DNA of 64,000 bases from Thermoproteus sp964342785 (GTDB lineage Archaea > Thermoproteota > Thermoprotei > Thermoproteales > Thermoproteaceae): contig CAYFGI010000001.1 of assembly GCA_964342785.1 (NCBI GenBank), positions 1 to 64,000 of the forward strand, written 5' to 3'. The notes beneath the pieces were generated by a model. It was not told where the DNA came from. It did not search any database and saw nothing but the letters and a program-made list of their open reading frames with translations. The position numbers and the translations under genes are program-made. Below are positions 16,298 to 25,176 of the stretch, piece by piece; the first letter of the stretch is position 1; each line of letters starts with the position of its first letter.

Positions 16298-17272
16298 ATG
16301 GTCTGTATATTCGTAAGCAGAGACACCTTCCCCGACGTCTTATATAAGAAGCTGTCAGAGGTCGGCACGGTCAAGGCCTATAGATACGGGAAGCCGGCTT
16401 GGCTCACCGCTGGCATACCCAAGGAGGAGTTGAAGAAGGCAGCCGCCGAATGCGACGCCATGGTGGTCTTCGTCGGCGATATCGTAGACGCAGAGGTGTT
16501 GTCCCACGCTAAGAACCTCAAGATAATATCCACGGTGTCGGTGGGGTACGACCATATAGACGTCGCGGAGGCCAGAAGGAGGGGCATAGTGGTCGCCAAC
16601 ACGCCCGAGGTTCTGGTGGACGCCACGGCGGATCTAGCCGTCGGCCTATTGCTGGCCTTGGCCAGAAGGATCGTGGAGGGCGATCGTCTGATTAGAGAGG
16701 GGAAGGCCTACGACGTATGGGGGGCTTTGATAGGATCCGATATAAAGGGCAAGAGGGCGGGCATAATAGGGCTGGGCAACCTCGGGGTCGCCATCGCCAG
16801 ACGTCTCCTGGCCTTCGGAGCCGAGGTGGTCTACTGGTCCCGCAACAGGAAGCCCCAGGTGGAGTTCGCGCTCGGCATCAAGTACCTACCTCTCGACGAA
16901 TTGCTGGCTACCAGCGATTTCGTCATAGTCTCCATCGCCTTAACCCCCGAGACGAGGCACCTCATGAACTGGGAGAAGTTCTCCAAGATGAAGCGTGGCG
17001 CTTATTTCGTCAACGTGGCCAGGGGGGCTGTCGTGGACACCGAGGCTTTGTTAAAGGCGCTGAAAGAAGGCATACTCGCCGGCGCGGCCCTAGACGTCTA
17101 CGAGGTGGAGCCCCTCCCGCATACCCACGAGTTGACTAAGCTCCCCAACGTAGTCCTCACGCCGCATATAGGCAGCGCCGCCATGGAGACCAGGATCAAA
17201 ATGGCCGAGATAGCCGCCGAGAACGTGGTGAGATTCTTCAGAGGACAAAGGCCTTTGTACGTAGTGGAGTGA
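16298..17272 (+). CDS. D-2-hydroxyacid dehydrogenase (glyoxylate/hydroxypyruvate reductase type)
   Basis: 324 residues from ATG 16298. The NAD-binding motif GLGNLGVAIARRL (GxGxxG) is followed by a Rossmann fold. The catalytic Arg-Glu-His triad is visible as NVARGAVVD, LDVYEVEPLP and TPHIGSAAMETR. The family oxidises or reduces D-2-hydroxyacids. The full-length form without an ACT domain and the VYWSRNRKP stretch after the second strand (typical of NADP use) point to glyoxylate reductase rather than phosphoglycerate dehydrogenase. The stop overlaps the following GTG by 4 nt. Confidence 0.88.
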   Translation: MVCIFVSRDTFPDVLYKKLSEVGTVKAYRYGKPAWLTAGIPKEELKKAAAECDAMVVFVGDIVDAEVLSHAKNLKIISTVSVGYDHIDVAEARRRGIVVANTPEVLVDATADLAVGLLLALARRIVEGDRLIREGKAYDVWGALIGSDIKGKRAGIIGLGNLGVAIARRLLAFGAEVVYWSRNRKPQVEFALGIKYLPLDELLATSDFVIVSIALTPETRHLMNWEKFSKMKRGAYFVNVARGAVVDTEALLKALKEGILAGAALDVYEVEPLPHTHELTKLPNVVLTPHIGSAAMETRIKMAEIAAENVVRFFRGQRPLYVVE

Positions 17273-17694
17273 GCGTCTGGGCCGATCCCTCGTTCTTCGA
17301 GGTGAAGTTCAAATGTATAAAGTGCGGCATATGTTGCGTCGGCACCCAGATGGAGCTGTTGCCCGAGGATATAGAGCGGATAGAGGCCTTGGGGTACCGG
17401 CTCGACGAATTCGCTGTATTCGACGGGGAAATATATAGATTGAAAAACATCGACGGCCACTGCATCTTCTACGACCCGGTGACCTCCACGTGTAAGATAT
17501 ACGACAAGAGGCCTATCGGCTGTAGGCTTTACCCTCTTGTGTACGACGGACGGCAGGTCTACGTCGATAGGACCTGCCCCACTTGGGACACTGTGCCCAG
17601 AAGGGAGATCGAGCGGCTGGCGCCCTACGTGGCTAGGTTTATAGATGACGTTAAACGCACTAGGATCGTCATAAGGCTACGCAAAGGCTCTTAG
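17269..17694 (+). CDS. YkgJ-family cysteine-cluster protein
   Basis: 141 residues. Cysteines follow the YkgJ/zinc-iron chelating pattern: FKCIKCGICCVG near the N-terminus, then CKIYDKRPIGCRLYPL and a later RTCPTW. This suggests a bound iron-sulfur cluster or metal. Function of the family is unknown. GTG start overlapping the upstream stop (GTGA). The 3' end runs 18 nt into the convergent ribB gene, so the last six codons are antisense to it. Confidence 0.82.
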   Translation: MSVWADPSFFEVKFKCIKCGICCVGTQMELLPEDIERIEALGYRLDEFAVFDGEIYRLKNIDGHCIFYDPVTSTCKIYDKRPIGCRLYPLVYDGRQVYVDRTCPTWDTVPRREIERLAPYVARFIDDVKRTRIVIRLRKGS

Positions 17695-18321
17695 CTCCTC
17701 GCCTCTTAACAACGGCATGCCTAAGCTCCTCGCCAGTTCCTCCACCTCGCCGTACGGCATGGCCTCGGTGCTGGGGCCCAACACCTCGATTATGGCGAGC
17801 GCAGGGGGGAGCCCGGCGAGCTTGGCGAGTATCGTGGACAGCTCGGTGTGTCCCCACCTTCTGCCGATCCTTGCGCCGAGTATGGGGACGTGGCCCGGCG
17901 CGTAGAAGTTCTCGAGGAACTCCCTCCTCGCCAGCTCGGGATCCTTTAGGGCTATCTGCACCACTCTAGCCATCTCCCTTATCGTCAAGGCCTTATCCGA
18001 ATCCCTGACTCCCGTCTTAGTTTTCCTATGGTTCACATAGCCCATGAAGGCCGGCTCATCTCCGTATCTGGGAGTCGTCGATAGCCCCAGCTCTCGGTAG
18101 TACTCTGAAAGGAAGCCCAGCCCGAGGGCTCTGCCGATCTCCTCGGTGGTGACGAAACACAGAAGGCCTCCAGCGTTTTGTCTAAGCCATCTAACCAAGC
18201 CTGATGTCACGACGTCGGCTCTCACCACGAAGTCTGCCTCGGCCTCTCTGTTGTCGCCATCATATATAAGCACCGGCTTGCCTTCCGCCAACGCCTTGAT
18301 CGCCTCCTCTAAATGCGGCAT
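17677..18321 (-). CDS. ribB: 3,4-dihydroxy-2-butanone 4-phosphate synthase
   Basis: 214 residues from ATG 18321. Diagnostic motifs: LIYDGDNREAEADFVV with the acidic metal- and substrate-binding residues, RQNAGGLLCFV, and the HVPILGARIGRRWGHTELS region with the catalytic histidine. It makes the four-carbon unit of riboflavin from ribulose 5-phosphate. A TATA-like GGCATATATAC on the minus strand (18341-18351) lies 25 nt upstream of the ATG, so ribB has its own promoter while sitting directly behind the arf genes. It has no fused GTP cyclohydrolase II domain, as expected in archaea, which use GCH III. Confidence 0.93.
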   Translation of the reverse strand: MPHLEEAIKALAEGKPVLIYDGDNREAEADFVVRADVVTSGLVRWLRQNAGGLLCFVTTEEIGRALGLGFLSEYYRELGLSTTPRYGDEPAFMGYVNHRKTKTGVRDSDKALTIREMARVVQIALKDPELARREFLENFYAPGHVPILGARIGRRWGHTELSTILAKLAGLPPALAIIEVLGPSTEAMPYGEVEELARSLGMPLLRGEELRAFA

Positions 18322-18340
18322 AGTCAACCGAAGTTTATGA

Positions 18341-18351
18341 GTATATATGCC
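18341..18351 (-). promoter_or_regulatory. TATA-like box of ribB
   Basis: Minus strand GGCATATATAC in the 39-nt gap between the upstream reductase gene and ribB, 25 nt before ATG 18321. Confidence 0.5.
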
Positions 18352-18360
18352 TTGTGTAAA

Positions 18361-19014
18361 CTATCTTTTACACTCTACTCTGTACCTCAACACAACCTCC
18401 TGGCCGCATTCACAGATCTCGGCCGATTGGAGCCTTAATCTAAACGGCGCGGACTCCACATCGTCGAAGCCAGGTCCTTCCAGCAACGAGGTCCCGGCGC
18501 CGAAGGCGTACGGGGTCACTGTTATCACAAGCTCGTCCACTAGACATTGGCTTAGCATCTGCCAGTTGATCCTCCCCCCTCCTTCGACCAACACGCTCCT
18601 TATCCCCATGGAGTACAACATCTCCAGCGCCTCGCCTAGAGGGACCACGTCGCCTGGAAACTCGATGACTTGAACTCCTCTCTCCCTCAGGGCATTCACC
18701 TTATCCTTAGGCGCATTCTCAGTGGTTAACACCACGGTGGGGGCCGAGCTATCGAAAACCCGAGCATCTAGGGGGGCGCTGAGGGCTCCGTCCACCACGA
18801 CCCTCACGGGGTTTCTACCTTGTACGTACCTCACGGTCAGCCTGGGGTTATCGACGCGGATTGTCCCGGCGCCTACCAGAACCGCGTCGACCTTAGCCCT
18901 TAGCTCATGTAGACGCCTTAGATCGATAGGGCAAGAGAGCCTCGAGTATCCCGTTTTGCTGGCTATCCTCCCGTCGATGGTTATGGCGGCGGCTAGATAG
19001 ACGTAGGGCCTCAT
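18361..19014 (-). CDS. 2,5-diamino-6-ribosylaminopyrimidinone phosphate reductase (archaeal RibD2/ArfC)
   Basis: 217 residues. Features of the RibD C-terminal reductase domain: YLAAAITIDGRIA at the start, VDAVLVGAGTIRVDNPRLTVR in the middle, and VLVEGGGRINWQML near the end. Standalone archaeal proteins of this size reduce the ribosyl side chain of the pyrimidine intermediate with NADPH before deamination. The ATG overlaps the stop of the GCH III gene by 4 nt. With its neighbours it covers the archaeal order: GTP opening (ArfA), deformylation (ArfB), reduction (ArfC). Confidence 0.9.
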   Translation of the reverse strand: MRPYVYLAAAITIDGRIASKTGYSRLSCPIDLRRLHELRAKVDAVLVGAGTIRVDNPRLTVRYVQGRNPVRVVVDGALSAPLDARVFDSSAPTVVLTTENAPKDKVNALRERGVQVIEFPGDVVPLGEALEMLYSMGIRSVLVEGGGRINWQMLSQCLVDELVITVTPYAFGAGTSLLEGPGFDDVESAPFRLRLQSAEICECGQEVVLRYRVECKR

Positions 19015-19664
19015 CTCAATATCCTCACCCCCACCACGCCGTCTTTCCTCATGGTGTCCAACGCCTCCGTGGCCTTCGCGAAAGCCGAATACGGTTTTTC
19101 CGCTATCCCTATCCCCAGCCTCACGTCGATATATATCTGGTCGTATAACATATAGCCTGTCCGTACGTCGGGCAGGAAAAGCATTATGTTATCTCCGCCG
19201 AGATAGAAGGCAAGACACCCAAGGCCTCTGCATATGGAGTTTATCTTGTTCAATAGATCTCCCACGACGATGTATACATCGTAGGGGCCCATCCTCTCCG
19301 TTTGCCTGGTGCTGTTCACAATATCGAGATGCCCGACAACGGCGGATACCCCCCTTGTGTCCTTCATATCATCGCAATTCTCGTAGGCCTCCAGCGGGGT
19401 AGCGCCGCGGCCTACGCAATACTCAACGGGGACCGGCGATATCTCTTGCAACGACTTAACCTTCCCGACCAGCGCCTGTAGGGGGACGTTATTGGCGTAG
19501 ACCAGTAGGTAGTCGTAACGCATCTGGTGGGGAAGGGCCTCCACCGACGTATATTCGGCCCAGGCCCTCCTGTGGATCTCGGCTTGTACCTGTTGGATTA
19601 TATGTTCCCGCTTGAAGCCCAAGGTCTCGGTCCACTCGCGGTATCCTATCAACTTCAGTTGCAT
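19011..19664 (-). CDS. GTP cyclohydrolase III (archaeal, ArfA)
   Basis: 217 residues from ATG 19664; a GTG at 19676 would add four residues. Starting at MQLKLIGYREWTETLG aligns with the beginning of the methanococcal enzyme as I recall it. Later features: LLVYANNVPLQ, VEYCVGRGATPLEAYENC and FYLGGDNIMLFLPD, where the GG(D/E)N segment belongs to the cyclase-like palm domain of the family. It converts GTP to the formylamino-pyrimidine phosphate, the first step of F420 and flavin synthesis in archaea. The deformylase gene ends just upstream. Confidence 0.9.
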   Translation of the reverse strand: MQLKLIGYREWTETLGFKREHIIQQVQAEIHRRAWAEYTSVEALPHQMRYDYLLVYANNVPLQALVGKVKSLQEISPVPVEYCVGRGATPLEAYENCDDMKDTRGVSAVVGHLDIVNSTRQTERMGPYDVYIVVGDLLNKINSICRGLGCLAFYLGGDNIMLFLPDVRTGYMLYDQIYIDVRLGIGIAEKPYSAFAKATEALDTMRKDGVVGVRILR

Positions 19665-19677
19665 GACGCTATGCACG

Positions 19678-20313
19678 TTAGCCGGTCCGAGTGGCGGATA
19701 AAAAAGTATTAACCCGTTGGATTATCTTGTCAACTAAAGTTTCCAAGAGGGCCTTGCCTCTTTCGGCTGAGATCTCCGAGGGGTCTATGCATCCCACTAT
19801 CCCTGATCTCGACATCCAAGCCGTGCGTAGATATCTCATCAGATGTACATCTCCCTCGCAGATCCTCTCCTTCGGCATCTCCACGAGCTTCCCCCCTATG
19901 GCTAGATATATACTCGCCTCGTCCGAACCTGCGTGATCTCTCACCGGCACGAGGCTCCAGATGTTCACCCACAGCACCTTAGGCCCCAGCTCGTAGTCGA
20001 GCTGCGAGGCCACGGCGTTGCCGGCATCGGCTATGCCCCCATGGCCGGCCACTACTATTACGTGATCGCACCACCTGGCCGCGCTTCTAAGCACCTCGCC
20101 TACATACGACGAGAATACTTCGCAGTTGACATATATAGTGGGGGGGAAATCTTGGTGTTCTTTACTACACGTATACCATATGGGCTCTAGGGCGCGGGCG
20201 TTCAGCCTCTCGGCGAGCTTCTTGGCTATATACACGGCTATCTCCGTATCGACGGTTGGGGGTAGATAGGGGCCGTGTTGCTCGTAGGATCCTATCGGAA
20301 GTACGCAGTCCAC
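19678..20313 (-). CDS. Creatininase-family deformylase (ArfB: formylamino-pyrimidine phosphate deformylase)
   Basis: 211 residues from GTG 20313. Creatinine amidohydrolase family: LPIGSYEQHGPYLPPTVDTEIA with metal-binding Glu, His and Asp, and VVAGHGGIADAG. In archaea with GCH III, the adjacent creatininase homologue is ArfB, which removes the formyl group left by ArfA. Its position two bases before the GCH III gene makes that assignment strong here. It lies 10 nt behind a small acidic protein gene and is probably in the same operon. Confidence 0.88.
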   Translation of the reverse strand: MDCVLPIGSYEQHGPYLPPTVDTEIAVYIAKKLAERLNARALEPIWYTCSKEHQDFPPTIYVNCEVFSSYVGEVLRSAARWCDHVIVVAGHGGIADAGNAVASQLDYELGPKVLWVNIWSLVPVRDHAGSDEASIYLAIGGKLVEMPKERICEGDVHLMRYLRTAWMSRSGIVGCIDPSEISAERGKALLETLVDKIIQRVNTFLSATRTG

Positions 20314-20323
20314 AAACCGTAGT

Positions 20324-20530
20324 TCACTTGGCTTTTGATCTTATCGCCTCCACGAGCTCTTCTATCGCTTGGGTCAACTCCTTGAGCCCCTCCACTTCTA
20401 TCTTCACCTTCAGGTATCTATCCCCGTCGTCCTTCTCAACAACGTCGTCATTTTCCGAGTCGTCGCGGAGCAATTTCTCCAGCTCCTCGTCCTCGTCTAC
20501 CTCCTCCTTTTTCTTTTTCCTTAGCATCAT
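20324..20530 (-). CDS. Small highly charged protein, unknown
   Basis: 68 residues. The N-terminal half is a dense run of Lys, Glu and Asp (KKKKEEVDEDEELEKLL); the C-terminal half, with LKVKIEVEGLKELTQAIEEL, looks like a short strand plus an amphipathic helix. Start is ATG 20530 or 20527 (two ATGs in tandem). It is first in the minus-strand arf operon and only 10 nt before arfB. No family recognised. Composition and position suggest a real gene; a function in flavin synthesis would be guesswork. Confidence 0.6.
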   Translation of the reverse strand: MMLRKKKKEEVDEDEELEKLLRDDSENDDVVEKDDGDRYLKVKIEVEGLKELTQAIEELVEAIRSKAK

Positions 20531-20586
20531 GACTTCCTATAGGGATTAAACCAACTGTGCTTTAATCTAGGCCTGATGCTATCTAC

Positions 20587-21597
20587 ATGAAGGTGTATTA
20601 CGACGATGTGTTCAAAGGACATGAGACGGGGCCGGGGCATCCCGAGAACCCCCGTCGTCTCGATTACGCCGTGGAGGGAGCGAGGGAGGCCGGCGCGTTG
20701 TTCGTAAGCCCTCGCATGAGGGAAGACGTGGCGCAACGCCTCGAGGCTGCCCATAGGCGCGACTATATAAAATACGTAGAGGATCTATGCGGCTTGGGCG
20801 CCTTGACTGAGCTCGATGGGGATACTTGGGTATCGCCCGGGACGTGCGCCGCAGCTCTTACCGCCGTATCGGCCGTGCTGGACGCACTGGATTCAAGAGA
20901 ACACTCCTATGTGCTCGCCAGACCTCCAGGCCATCATGCGGGCAAGGCCGGGAGGGCGTTGACGGCTCCGACTCAAGGCTTCTGTATTTTCAACACGGCG
21001 GCCGTAGGCGCGTTGTACGGAGAAGGCGTGGCCGTAGTCGATATAGATGTGCACCACGGCAACGGCACCCAGGAGATCCTTTACGATAAGGATATACTCT
21101 ACATATCTACACATCAAGATCCTCTCACGTTGTATCCAGGCACGGGGTTCCCCGACGAGGTCGGCGTCGGCAGAGGCGAGGGGTATAACGTCAACATACC
21201 TATGCCTCCTGGTCTGGGCGACGACGGCTTCAAGAGGATATTCGACGAGGTGGTGATGCCCATATTAAGACAGTATGGGCCTAGGGCGTTGATAGTATCG
21301 CTGGGCTGGGATGCCCATAGGGAGGATCCGTTGGCCGACATGGGCTTTACGCTTAACGGCTATCGTTATGCGATAAGATCGCTCCTGGGGTTGAACGTGC
21401 CTATCGTCTTCCTCCTGGAGGGAGGCTACAACTATCAAGTCATACGGGAGGGCTCTAAGCTGTTGGTCATGGAGGCCGCGGGGCTTGGATATGCGCCGAG
21501 CGAGGAGCAGAGCTCGAGCGATCACAGGGTTTGGAGCAGATTATCGAAGATGCTTGAGGAGGTTAAAGCGGTGCAGTCCAAGCACTGGAGGCTATAG
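20587..21597 (+). CDS. Histone-deacetylase-family amidohydrolase
   Basis: 336 residues. HDAC-superfamily features: HPENPRRL near the N-terminus, RPPGHHAG (His116/117 pair), VVDIDVHHGNGTQ with zinc-binding Asp and His (residues 151-163), GWDAHREDPLADM and the final LEGGYNYQVI. Archaeal members may act on acetylated proteins or small acetylated amines such as polyamines; the acetoin-utilisation name is historical. A Sir2 deacetylase is also in this window (34559-35317), so two deacetylase types lie within 15 kb. TATA-like CTTTAATCT at 20560 is 23 nt before the ATG. The last 6 nt overlap the convergent prs gene. Confidence 0.92.
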   Translation: MKVYYDDVFKGHETGPGHPENPRRLDYAVEGAREAGALFVSPRMREDVAQRLEAAHRRDYIKYVEDLCGLGALTELDGDTWVSPGTCAAALTAVSAVLDALDSREHSYVLARPPGHHAGKAGRALTAPTQGFCIFNTAAVGALYGEGVAVVDIDVHHGNGTQEILYDKDILYISTHQDPLTLYPGTGFPDEVGVGRGEGYNVNIPMPPGLGDDGFKRIFDEVVMPILRQYGPRALIVSLGWDAHREDPLADMGFTLNGYRYAIRSLLGLNVPIVFLLEGGYNYQVIREGSKLLVMEAAGLGYAPSEEQSSSDHRVWSRLSKMLEEVKAVQSKHWRL

Positions 21598-22458
21598 GGC
21601 TGAGGATACGGCTTTGGCTATATCCTCTGAGATATCTATGCTCGAATATTCGCATGGGATAGTGTTAGAACAATAGAGTGCGTTGACGCACCCCTTTATC
21701 TTCTCGCGGGCGTTGCCCAACAGCTGGCAATGAGTGACCACAGCGTATACGGCGGAGGCGCCCAACAGCCTCGCGTTTTTACATGCGTCGATCAACGTCC
21801 CTCCCGTCGCCAGAATGTCGTCGACTATGGCGATCGATTTACCTTGAAGGTTTATCGAACCTCTTGGCTTCATGAATATCTCCCCCGTATCCCTATCCCT
21901 AAATTTCTCGAAGTGATCATATTGAGCCCCCAAGATCTTAGCCAGGGCCTCTGCCCTATGGAGCGATCCAGCGTCGGGGCTTAACACAACATCTACGTTC
22001 CACCTCCTCAATATCTCCGCATACTTTTCGGCCGGGTATATGTTCAACACCTTCATGCCGGCGACGTAATCGCCTATGTAGGGCTTATGTAGATCCACCG
22101 TAATGAGGTGGGTGACGGGGTACTCCTTGAGGTGGCTTAGTATCGTCTTGACGCTTATAGGCTCGCCCTCGCGAAAACGTCTATCTTGCCTCGCATATGG
22201 CATATAGGGCACCGCTAGGATCACGCGCCCAACTCCGTAATCGCTTAAGGCATCAAGCGTCAGGAACAACTTGACTATGTTCTTGTTGATGTCGGGGTAG
22301 AGCCGCGCTAGAAGCACGACCTCTTTGGCGGGCTCGACTCTGACCAGCACCTCGCCGTCGGGGAAATCCCTCTCCTCCAGAGCTCTGGCGTCTAGCCCTA
22401 GTCTCCCCGATACGGCTCTGGCCAGATCCTCGGCGTTTTTAAAGTAATAGAGCCTCAT
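21592..22458 (-). CDS. prs: Ribose-phosphate pyrophosphokinase
   Basis: 288 residues, typical of the archaeal (class III-like) PRPP synthetases. Motifs: FPDGEVLVRV, RQDRRFREGEPISVKTI (ATP binding), LITVDLHKPY, and the PRPP-binding loop IVDDILATGGTLIDA. It makes PRPP from ribose 5-phosphate and ATP for nucleotide, histidine and flavin-related pathways; upp at 44769 uses the same substrate. A minus-strand GTTAAAAACC about 20 nt upstream of the ATG is a likely promoter. The protein lacks the longer C-terminal tail of bacterial enzymes. Confidence 0.94.
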   Translation of the reverse strand: MRLYYFKNAEDLARAVSGRLGLDARALEERDFPDGEVLVRVEPAKEVVLLARLYPDINKNIVKLFLTLDALSDYGVGRVILAVPYMPYARQDRRFREGEPISVKTILSHLKEYPVTHLITVDLHKPYIGDYVAGMKVLNIYPAEKYAEILRRWNVDVVLSPDAGSLHRAEALAKILGAQYDHFEKFRDRDTGEIFMKPRGSINLQGKSIAIVDDILATGGTLIDACKNARLLGASAVYAVVTHCQLLGNAREKIKGCVNALYCSNTIPCEYSSIDISEDIAKAVSSAL

Positions 22459-22494
22459 GAGAAATCTCCGGTTTTTAACATTCTAACGGCCTTG

Positions 22495-23265
22495 CTAAGC
22501 CCACGAGATAGCCGTCTTGAGGGGCTCGGGGGCTCCTCCTACTTTGATAGCCACCACGATGAACCGCTCGGACGACTCGGAATACGGCGATTTATCGAAA
22601 TCGCCATATACGGTCTCCACGGCCATACCCACGCTACGTAGCATCAGCCCTATCTCGCTAGGCGAATATATCCTCAGCTCGAGGGCCTTAGCCCCTAGGT
22701 ATTGCCCTTGTCTATAGATATATCTAACCTCCTTTATCTTTCCGGTGAGGGGGTTGTACGTCGCCATCGAGAGGACCTTATAGGGACCCGCCGATATCCA
22801 CATGTTCCAACTCTCCCCGAAGGCCGCATAGGCCTTATCTATCTTCGATCTATTCGCCAGATCCAACGCCAGACGGCCTCCGGGCTTTATCGAGCCAGAT
22901 AACCACATCAAGATCTCCAGGTCTTCCTCGTCGCCGAACATGCCGATGGAGCTATGCATTATATAAGCTCCGTCGAAAGCGCGGCGTCTAAAAGGCGGTA
23001 GCCTGAGGTCTGCCGCCACCACGTCTCCGTACCTCTTGGCCTCGGCGAGATACTTGAGGTTTATATCGACGCCGACCACCGAGTCTTGCGGCATGAAGCG
23101 CATATGTCTCCCGTGTCCACACGCCGCGTCGAGGAACCTCCTCCCCGGCGCGATTTCCAACACATCGACGAGGAACTTAGCCTCCTTAGCGCTGACCTCG
23201 GGCCCTCTGTAGTGCTCCATGAAGTCTCGGTATACATCGTCGAAGAAGCTATCCATCCAGCTCAT
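22495..23265 (-). CDS. SAM-dependent class I methyltransferase
   Basis: 256 residues. Motif I is RRFLDAACGHGRHMRFM, followed by VVGVDINLKYL (motif II acid) and VVAADLRLPPF (motif III). The C-terminal half is beta-rich as in small-molecule or RNA methyltransferases. The DAACGHG form is common in the UbiE/Methyltransf_11/25 group. Its ATG overlaps the stop of the Sua5 gene by 4 nt, a link to tRNA modification that suggests but does not prove an RNA substrate. Confidence 0.85.
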   Translation of the reverse strand: MSWMDSFFDDVYRDFMEHYRGPEVSAKEAKFLVDVLEIAPGRRFLDAACGHGRHMRFMPQDSVVGVDINLKYLAEAKRYGDVVAADLRLPPFRRRAFDGAYIMHSSIGMFGDEEDLEILMWLSGSIKPGGRLALDLANRSKIDKAYAAFGESWNMWISAGPYKVLSMATYNPLTGKIKEVRYIYRQGQYLGAKALELRIYSPSEIGLMLRSVGMAVETVYGDFDKSPYSESSERFIVVAIKVGGAPEPLKTAISWA

Positions 23266-24296
23266 ATCAACTTGGCTAACTCCTCCTCGTTCCTTGCTAT
23301 CTTGAAGCCGGACGCCTTTCTGAGCCTGTTCATCACGGCCAGCCCTATCCCTCGCTCCGGCACTGCGGGCGCCAACGCTATGTCGGCCTCCGTCTTGTCA
23401 ATACGCCTCAACGCATCGTATAGGTTCTTAGCCACCTCGTAGAGATCGGAGCCCACCTTCAGCACGACGTCGCCATCGGCGCATTTATCGGCCATACATA
23501 AGACGGCCGTCCTCAGCCCCTTCCTCCGCACGATATCGACGGCGGCTTTCAAGTCGAACTCCACGATCACGAGGGGCTTCTCGGGGGCATAATGCCTATA
23601 CTTCATGCCCGGCGCGAGGGCAACATCGGCTTCCCCCAGCCCTCTTGCGAACGGCGGTATTTCCACCTCGCCTAAGATAGACCTCAGCTCCTCCACAGTG
23701 AAGGGCCCGGGCCTTAAGAGCACGGGCGGTTCCCTAGTTACGTCAATTATGGTGGACTCGACGCCGAAGAAGGTCCTGCCCGCGTCTATCACGACATCTA
23801 TGGAGTCGCCTAGATCCTCCAACACGTGGCTCGCCTCGGTGGGGCTCGGCCTACCGGCCTTATTGGCGCTAGGAGCAGCTATGGGGGTCCCCGCCGCCTC
23901 TATAAACCTCAACGCTACTGGATGCGCCGGACATCTCAACGCGACGGTCGGAAGACCCGCCGTGACCACCGGCGGCAACTCGGCCTTCTTCCTAACGACG
24001 AAGGTTATAGGCCCGGGCCAGACCCTCTCGGCTATGTCGACGATACGGTCTGGGAGCTCGCCTATCTCCAGCGCCATCTCCAAGGAGGATACATGAACTA
24101 TGAGCGGATTATCGGCAGGCCTGCCCTTGACCTTAAATATCTTGGCCGACGCCGTTGCGTTGAACGCGTCGGCGCCTAGACCGTAGACGGTCTCCGTGGG
24201 AAATGCCACAAGCCCGCCAGCCCTGATGACCTCAGCCGCCTCCTCTAGATCCTCGCGCCTCGGGTTCAGAGGATCTACGCGCACTATCTTAACCAC
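23262..24296 (-). CDS. L-threonylcarbamoyladenylate synthase (Sua5)
   Basis: 344 residues from GTG 24296. The N-terminal YrdC-like domain has GGLVAFPTETVYGLGAD, KIFKVKGRPADNPLIVHV and PIAAPSANKAGRPSPT; a linker with GMKYRHYAPEKP joins it to the C-terminal Sua5 domain. This two-domain length marks Sua5 rather than the shorter TsaC. It makes threonylcarbamoyl-AMP for tRNA t6A37. The KEOPS partners are not in this window. It is cotranslated with the methyltransferase gene at 22495. TrmO, which acts on t6A, is encoded at 15840. Confidence 0.93.
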   Translation of the reverse strand: MVKIVRVDPLNPRREDLEEAAEVIRAGGLVAFPTETVYGLGADAFNATASAKIFKVKGRPADNPLIVHVSSLEMALEIGELPDRIVDIAERVWPGPITFVVRKKAELPPVVTAGLPTVALRCPAHPVALRFIEAAGTPIAAPSANKAGRPSPTEASHVLEDLGDSIDVVIDAGRTFFGVESTIIDVTREPPVLLRPGPFTVEELRSILGEVEIPPFARGLGEADVALAPGMKYRHYAPEKPLVIVEFDLKAAVDIVRRKGLRTAVLCMADKCADGDVVLKVGSDLYEVAKNLYDALRRIDKTEADIALAPAVPERGIGLAVMNRLRKASGFKIARNEEELAKLI

Positions 24297-24334
24297 GGCG
24301 AAATAGTTATTACGTCGAGTTAAAAGCCTTAGCC

Positions 24335-25144
24335 ATGGAGGTGACCGTAGTGGGGACAGGAAGGATGGGGGCGGCCTTCGCCAAAAGGGCCGCCCAGTTA
24401 GGACATAAGGTTTACGCGTGGAACAGGACTAGGGAGAAGCTATCTGGCTTACCTGCGACGCCTCTGTCGAGTCCCTCAGAGGCGCGCGGCCTCACGGCCG
24501 TCTTCGTAGCTGACGACGACGCGCTCCTCTCGTTAGTCGGCGAGCTAAACGGCGATGTCATAGCCTTGATGGGCACGTACTCGATCCAAGGCGCCAACGC
24601 CGCGCGGAGGGCTCTAGCCGCGAGGGGGCTTCCCGTGATCGCGGCGCCGGTGGTGGGAGGGCCCGGCAACGTGGAGAGAGGAGACGCCATATATCTGATC
24701 GGCGGCGATGAGGCGGCCTATAGGAAATACGCTGGTCTCTTCGCCGAGATAGGCAAGGTCGTATATCTAGGCGATTTCGAGAAGGCCGTCGCCTTGAAGC
24801 TCGCGTACAACTCGTTGCTGATAGGCACCGTGTCTGTTTTAGGCGAGGCGGTATCCCTCGCATCAGCTTACGGCATAGCTCCGAACGTGTTCAAGGAGTT
24901 ACTGCAACAAACTGTGTTCAAGGAAATCGCCAATGTCTACATCGATCGTATGTTCTCCGGAGAGCCAGGTACGTTTTCGTTAAAACACGCCGGAAAGGAC
25001 GTAAGATATGCGACCGCGGCCGCAACGGGCAGGTCGGGGTCCCTTGTGTTATCGGCCGTTAGATCCCTTTACGAGCTGCTGGAGCTCTGGGGCTTCGGAG
25101 ACGCCTATTACATCAGAGCCGGCATCCTGGAGAACAAAAGATAG
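24335..25144 (+). CDS. 3-hydroxyisobutyrate-dehydrogenase-family oxidoreductase
   Basis: 269 residues. N-terminal Rossmann motif VTVVGTGRMGAAFAKRA, then VIAAPVVGGPGNVERGD (substrate-binding loop of beta-hydroxyacid dehydrogenases, here with VGG-G), and ALKLAYNSLLIG with the catalytic lysine. The C-terminal helical domain ends with FSLKHAGKDVRYATA. The WNRTREK stretch after the second strand suggests NADP. Substrate is unknown: a small beta-hydroxyacid or semialdehyde, possibly glyoxylate/succinic semialdehyde reduction as in some family members. Confidence 0.86.
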   Translation: MEVTVVGTGRMGAAFAKRAAQLGHKVYAWNRTREKLSGLPATPLSSPSEARGLTAVFVADDDALLSLVGELNGDVIALMGTYSIQGANAARRALAARGLPVIAAPVVGGPGNVERGDAIYLIGGDEAAYRKYAGLFAEIGKVVYLGDFEKAVALKLAYNSLLIGTVSVLGEAVSLASAYGIAPNVFKELLQQTVFKEIANVYIDRMFSGEPGTFSLKHAGKDVRYATAAATGRSGSLVLSAVRSLYELLELWGFGDAYYIRAGILENKR

Positions 25145-25176
25145 GGTTCTTTTTTAAAACCTAGTTATTTGGACAC

